From: Bromus sterilis
Taxonomy: Eukaryota; Streptophyta; Magnoliopsida; Poales; Poaceae
Length of the DNA: 64,000 bases
Direction: 5' to 3'
Assembly (NCBI GenBank): GCA_950022295.1
Contig: OX465597.1
Location: forward strand, 181,100,516-181,164,515
Notes under the pieces: generated by a model
What the model saw: only the letters and a program-made list of their open reading frames with translations
Told to the model about the DNA's origin: nothing
Database searches by the model: none
Translations under genes and position numbers: made by a program
Part shown: in pieces, positions 59,640 to 64,000 of the stretch
Layout: each line of letters starts with the position of its first letter
How positions within the stretch are numbered: position 1 is the first letter of the stretch

Positions 59640-60271
59640 GTAATATGATCCTACTTCTACTAATGGGATGTGGGGTGGTGGAAAGCACAAATCCGTCAAG
59701 CTTTTCTTTCGTTCTTACCGATTCTTACCTAGCAGCAGGTGGTGATGTACAACCAACGGGTCAAAACTCTCAGAGATATGGTGGAGCGATGGCCAGGAGG
59801 TGTCAAACGCACGATGTAGAATATATGTGGAGCTGTAGGAAGGCTGACAAGTATGGTAGCAAAAGCTCAACAGTAATCAAAACAGAGATGCAAAGCTGAA
59901 TAAACACTCAACGTCGGTACTGTGCTGATCCTAGGCTAGACCGTACTAGAGACGCGAGCCTAAAACACCAACGAAAGCACGGCGGGGCACGTAAACAACT
60001 GAGAAGCACACTCTGAATTTTTTTTCTCTCTCTCTCTTTTTTTTTTGCTCTTTTTTTTTGCGATGCGGAACTGCGGTGGCTGAAAAAGTGCGAAAAAATC
60101 ACTATGGTGGCGAACGTCTCAAAATGAGTTTCTGGACCTAAGGAACATATGGGCACGAAAATTTTTTACCCCTGAAAATTTTGGCCTAAAAAATGCTCTG
60201 GAAAGCGTGCCAGACTCTAACAACAAGTGAGACATCACTACGTCTCAAAATGAGTTTCTGGACCTAAGGAA
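59640..60271 (-). other. Leader region of element D, truncated at the deletion junction
   Basis: Non-coding. It has a CT-rich and T-rich low-complexity run at 60020-60060. A 35-bp block beginning CGTCTCAAAATGAGTTTCTG occurs twice, at about 60117 and 60241. I see no Met-tRNA-type primer site and no LTR copy. Sequence to the right of 60271 is B's LTR. Confidence 0.6.
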
Positions 60272-60699
60272 CGTATAGCAGTTTTATCGTCTTCTGGGAG
60301 AGAGACATCACTAGTGAACATCATGGGACCCTGGTACATATTTCCACCACTGTTTACACGTCCACTTTATTTACTTCTTCTACTTTTCGCTGCAATTATC
60401 ACTACCATTATCCTCTTGCGTTTAATCCTTTGTAAACGACAAGGCCGGAGGGATTGACAACCCCTCTGTACTCGTTCGGAGAAAAATTATTTGTTGTGTG
60501 TGCAGGTACATGTTAAGCAAGTGATATTGAGTACATGACGCCTCACTTGCCGCGCCACCTACTTGTCGACCTTGGAGTCCTACTGGTCGAACTCAACCTT
60601 GGTATCTTTGCCAAGGGAAATTGCTGCTAGCTACGTCTCAACCTTCCACTTGGGGTAGCTAACGAGGAGCACTACTATAGTTCCATCAAGAGTAATTTC

Positions 60700-60718
60700 T
60701 GGCGCCGTTGCCGGGGAC
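60700..60718 (+). other. Primer binding site of element B (Asp-tRNA type)
   Basis: TGGCGCCGTTGCCGGGGAC is the Athila consensus, eleven bases after the LTR end. Confidence 0.92.
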
Positions 60719-60864
60719 TCCAATTTTCAAGATAGGGGAGTTGCACACTATCTTTTATCAATGCTTTTTATTCTTGTTAGTTTACCTTATAGTTTTTATC
60801 TTAGTGTCCTTTATCAAAAACTACAAAAAAGTTGTTTGCTTTGTTCTTGCTTGTTGCTACCACT

Positions 60865-61432
60865 ATGGGTTCCACTAGCATTGAGGTTTGCCCCAGGCAC
60901 AGAACCCCTAGTGGGGACACTTTCAATCCTTTCGATTTGTGTAACTATGTTTGCCATGATAGCTATTATGTTTTCACAGCCATTAGGAGACCTTTCCTCT
61001 ATTATGATTTGAAAAACCAATTTTCTGAGAAAGGAGAGGATGCTATTTATCACTTGGAAAAGTATGAGAGGGTGTGTGACGAACAAAAACATCTTGGGAT
61101 GGATAGTGACTAATTTAAATTAGAATTCTTTGATTTTTTCCCTCCGTGGAAAACCAAAGAAGTGGTTTCATTCCCTACGTTCTTGTAAGAAAGACACTTG
61201 GGACAATTGCAATTTTTCCTTTTTGGTAAATTTTTTTAGTAATTATGATTTTGATAATTGTAGTCTTTCGGAAGTTATCACATTTCTGCAAAGAATGGCC
61301 AAAGACCCCAACACTAGCACACTCAACATTTCCTTCAACGAGCATATTACTAATGCTCTTATCAAAGCTAGGGAGGAGAAGCTCAAGCTAGAGACTTCTA
61401 TCCCTAGGAAGCTAGAAGATGGCTGGGAGTAG
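60865..61432 (+). pseudogene. gag: gag of element B, frameshifted
   Basis: The start MGSTSIEVCPRHRTPSGDTF at 60865 runs to a stop at 61111-61113. A shift in the T run near 61133 opens the next frame, with FSLRGKPKKWFHSL typical of gag in this group. That frame ends at 61430-61432. It is shorter than the gag of A and lacks a zinc knuckle. The same frame continues into the protease after the stop. Confidence 0.75.
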
Positions 61433-61852
61433 AACAATTTCACTTTATTTGCTTTATGTGATGTTGGAGCTAGTGCCTCCGTTATACCCAAAAGAATGTA
61501 TGATATGCTCAAGTTGAAACCTTTTGATACATGTTCTTTTGGTGTTCATTTTGTATATTCTTCCGTAAAGAAACGTTTAGGAAGGATTGATGATGTTCTT
61601 ATTATTCTCAATGATAATTATGTTCCCGTTGATTTTCTTTTCATGGACATTGAGTGTGATCCCTCATGTCCAATTATTTTGGGACATCCTTTTCTTTGCA
61701 CCATTGGTGCTATCATTGGCATGAAAGAAGGGACAATTAGATTCCAATTCCCCTTCAAAAAGGTACTGGAACACCTCCCTCGAAAGAAGATTAAGTTACC
61801 ATATGAGTCTGTTACACGGGCAAGGTATTCTTTTGATATTGACAAAACTTGA
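61433..61852 (+). pseudogene. pro: Retropepsin of element B
   Basis: Directly after the gag stop the frame reads FALCDVGASASVIPKRMYD, with catalytic Asp in D-V-G-A-S. It then reads VPVDFLFMDIECD and PIILGHPFLCTIGAIIGM, the second conserved protease region. The domain itself has no stop, but it is separated from gag by one. It ends at 61850-61852. No RT or integrase follows within the window, where elements such as A have RT within 0.5 kb. Confidence 0.78.
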
Positions 61853-61865
61853 TCTTCTTTTATCA

Positions 61866-61914
61866 TGCCTAGCTAAAAGGCATAAAATAAAGTGCTTGTT
61901 GGGAGGCAACCCAA
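61866..61914 (+). repeat. Paired hairpins after the protease of B
   Basis: ATGCCTAGCTAAAAGGCAT is followed by TTGGGAGGCAACCCAA (61899-61914). Both can form stems and both are kept in C at the matching place. Confidence 0.65.
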
Positions 61915-64000
61915 GATGTTTTTACTTTCAGTTTTAGTGGTCTTCATGTTTGTTACTACTGTAGCAACATCATTTTATCTTTATTTTCAAGCTTTGTGCC
62001 AAGTTTTAGCCTCCGATTGCAAGAAAGTTCAAAAGTTGTGACATGTTGTCCAGAAACAGATTCTGTCCCCTTGACAGAAAAATTACCCAAAAATCACCAG
62101 ATCATCTTTTTTATCTGAAGGTTTTTGACAGCATGCTCCATATAATTAGCTTTCATGCGTGTGTTCTGAGTTTTTTTATTTGAGTTGCAGAAGTATCCCA
62201 AAACAATTATTTACTACCTGCTGGTGTGTTTTTGACTGATTCTGTCACGTTTTGCGTTTTCATCTTTTTGCAAATCTTAATCTTGACTTTTCTTTGCAAA
62301 AAAATTTTTGGCAATCATGAGAAACAGTAGCTCATCAAGAATATCTTTATTTCCAGTAGATATAAAAATATTTTATCATGGGTACTAACCACTCTAATCA
62401 CCTTATATTGAGTTTCGTATGAAGGGAGTTTTCAAGTATGCGAAGGAAGATGATGAAAGAAGATTCGGTAGTGTCAAGCGCTCAATCTTGGGGATGCCCC
62501 CATGCACCCCCAAGAAATATAGAAGGATACTCAAGCGTCTAAGCTTGGTTTGGCCCCGTGCATCCCCTTCTCCATCAACAATCATCAGTTCGTCCTTCTC
62601 CATGCTATATTTTTATCACTTCATATGTTATGTGCTAAACTTTGAGCGTCCCGCTCTTTACTTTTTAGTTTGTTTTAGTTTTGATTGTTTTTTCTATAAC
62701 AAGTTGGATCCTAGCCTTCATTTTTTGGGAGAGAAACACGCTCCACTCCATCTTAGAACACAACATAGGCTTGCAAGCTTATCTTTCTTTTTGTGTGTGT
62801 TCTTTATCTTTTCATAGGTGCTCTCATGCTTAGTTCTTAGTTTTCATGCTTATCTTTTTAAGAGCTTTTATTTAGGTTGATTTAGGAACTCCCATGAGTT
62901 TTCATGCTTATCTTGTTTAGAGAGTTGCTTGTTGCACTAAGTTGTGTGTCCTGCATGAGTAGGTAATTAAGGTTGCTATTACAAGTGTAGTTGTAACATG
63001 CAATAGTTTTGAGGTATTGATTTGAGTAATGTTTGGACTTTTCATGCCAAGATCTTGAGCCTATTAGTGATAGGTGTCGTATTTTGGGTTATCTGTGCTT
63101 ATTTTTGACAACTACAAAAATTAGTTGAGAACTCTAGCTACTAGATGGATCACTAACCTCTGGAGGGGTTGGAATATAGAGTACCCTCACGTACCATGTG
63201 TCGAGGATGCGCAAGGATAACCAAACCCCCATCCACTCCTCCTCGGGGTACTCGTCTCTTTGTGAACCTCCTTATTAGATAGAGAGTTACCGATAATAAG
63301 TGCATGAGTTCTTCGAACTAATGCGAGTATTCGATTGTTGGCACTTCCACTTTCCATATTTTGCTAGCCTCTTCGGTACCGTGCATTGTCCTTTCTCATC
63401 CTAAGAGTTGGCGCATACTTTGCCGGTGCATCCAAACCCTTAGCATGATACGCTCTGTCATCATAAACCTCCTCATATCTTCCTAAAAAAGCCACCATAC
63501 CTACCTATCAAGGCATCTCCATAGCCTTTCTGAGATACATTGCCATACAACATCCACCATCTCATGACTTGATCTTCATGTCATACATGCTTTTGCTTGA
63601 TCGAGGATCCGCATGCTAGTTGGGCCTTTCCCTTATTATTGCTACATGACTCTCTAGTATCATTGCATATCCTCCTACATTGGCAGAGGCATACATTTGC
63701 ATACATCATGATAGTTTTCATTTTTCTTTATGTTGAGTACTTATTATAAAGTGTGAAGATCTTCTATACTCTTGTAGAATATAGAGTGTTTCCCTTAAGT
63801 GAAGAACAGATCCCAAAGAGGACAAATTAAAAGATCCAAAAGAGGACAAATGAGAGATGAATAGAAAGAGCCAAAGAGGCCACAAAAATAAATAAAAAAT
63901 AAATAAAGAGAGAGAAGGGGGCAACACTACTATTCCTTTTAAAAAATCCACACTCGTACTCCATTGTTATATTTGTACTCCATCGAGATTTTCATTCATG
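61915..64000 (+). other. Non-coding internal region of element B to the window end
   Basis: It aligns with 49331-51330 of element C. It has short frames only, with no gag-pol motif. It ends in the A-rich block near 63880-63910, as in C. Confidence 0.75.

Larger units (their letters stand above)
53908..60271 (-). mobile_element. Element D: chromovirus-like Ty3 retrotransposon, lacking its 5' LTR
   Basis: Order on the minus strand is leader (60271-59615), gag-protease (59614-57389), RT-RNase H-integrase (57388-54516) and 3' LTR (to 53908). The left end, TGATAGAGGCG, is the reverse of an LTR end CCTCTATCA. No copy of that LTR is found on the right. There B's LTR resumes directly at 60272, after about 670 bp of it are missing. 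A deletion evidently removed D's 5' LTR and part of B. The protease motif IDGGSCNNLAS and the C-terminal VTRARARQLNYQVLSFL suggest a CRM-like chromovirus, but no classic chromodomain is evident. Confidence 0.82.
47271..60688 (+). repeat. 5' LTR of element B in three pieces
   Basis: The first piece has a hairpin (GGCGCGACC/GGTCCCGCC, one mismatch) near 47560-47586 and a TATA box at 47634. The second (53743-53907) corresponds to about 52460-52638 in the 3' LTR of C. The third (60272-60688) corresponds to 53312 onward there. About 670 bp of LTR are missing between the second and third pieces, at the D junction. Confidence 0.82.
47271..64000 (+). mobile_element. Element B: Athila-like non-autonomous element, 5' part, with C and D inside its LTR
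   Basis: The 5' LTR begins TGATACGTCCC at 47271 and ends CCATCA at 60688. Its pieces are 47271-47674, 53743-53907 and 60272-60688, interrupted by C and D. The primer site, a gag remnant and a retropepsin follow. The rest to the window end is non-coding sequence shared with element C, and no RT or integrase is seen. The left flank AGCTC (47266-47270) would be its TSD. The 3' LTR is beyond the window. Confidence 0.85.

Overview
The window is repetitive plant DNA, most likely from a large-genome grass, and probably a Triticeae species. That inference rests on the LTR families: Athila-type Ty3 elements starting TGATACGTCC with a tRNA-Asp-type primer site, LTRs of about 4.8 kb starting TGTAACACC, and a Copia LTR with a CCTCTAGGGCA motif. 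No intact host gene was found. Almost every base belongs to a transposable element or its remnant. Most genes are broken; the exceptions are two short open frames inside elements.

The layout is a set of nested insertions, resolved from target-site duplications (TSDs), LTR ends and interrupted homologies. The left block is the end of an Athila-like element on the minus strand (G, 21520-25124). A Tat-lineage Ty3 element (F) is inserted in it. F is represented by its pol end (3-1842), a 65-bp tandem array (1931-2602), an antisense ORF resembling a B3 DNA-binding domain (3399-4001, minus) and its 3' LTR (21082-21519). F is split by a non-coding large retrotransposon derivative, E (4205-20049, TSD GTGCG). 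E's 3' LTR is itself split by a solo LTR of a related family in opposite orientation (I, 15043-19764, TSD GTTCC).

A LINE scrap (25125-25907) separates G from the right block. Athila-like element A (25908-34975) has a broken gag-pol, an extra ORF in the env position (32600-33037) and a 3' LTR cut by a minus-strand Copia element H (34976-47270). H's LTR holds a Mutator-like element K (35669-44957, 9-bp TSD) that carries a broken plant-mobile-domain gene (36845-39030). Inside K sits a second Mutator-like element L (39102-44215, 9-bp TSD). L is largely filled by a truncated LTR (J) related to E.

H's internal domain is cut by element B (47271 to beyond the window end). B's 5' LTR is split twice: by its relative C (47675-53742) and by a nearly complete chromovirus-like Ty3 element D (minus, 53908-60271). 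D lost its 5' LTR in a deletion that also removed roughly 0.67 kb of B's LTR. B and C encode only gag and protease remnants followed by long shared non-coding sequence, so both look non-autonomous.

The genes form no host pathway. The coding remnants are retrotransposon gag, protease, reverse transcriptase, RNase H and integrase, plus passenger ORFs. The best leads are the antisense B3-like ORF with its own TATA box, the hairpin-plus-TATA promoter module shared by Athila LTRs and repeated before the extra ORF of A, and the PMD-carrying Mutator-like element with another Mutator-like element nested inside it. Family assignments were made by reading motifs; no database search was run.
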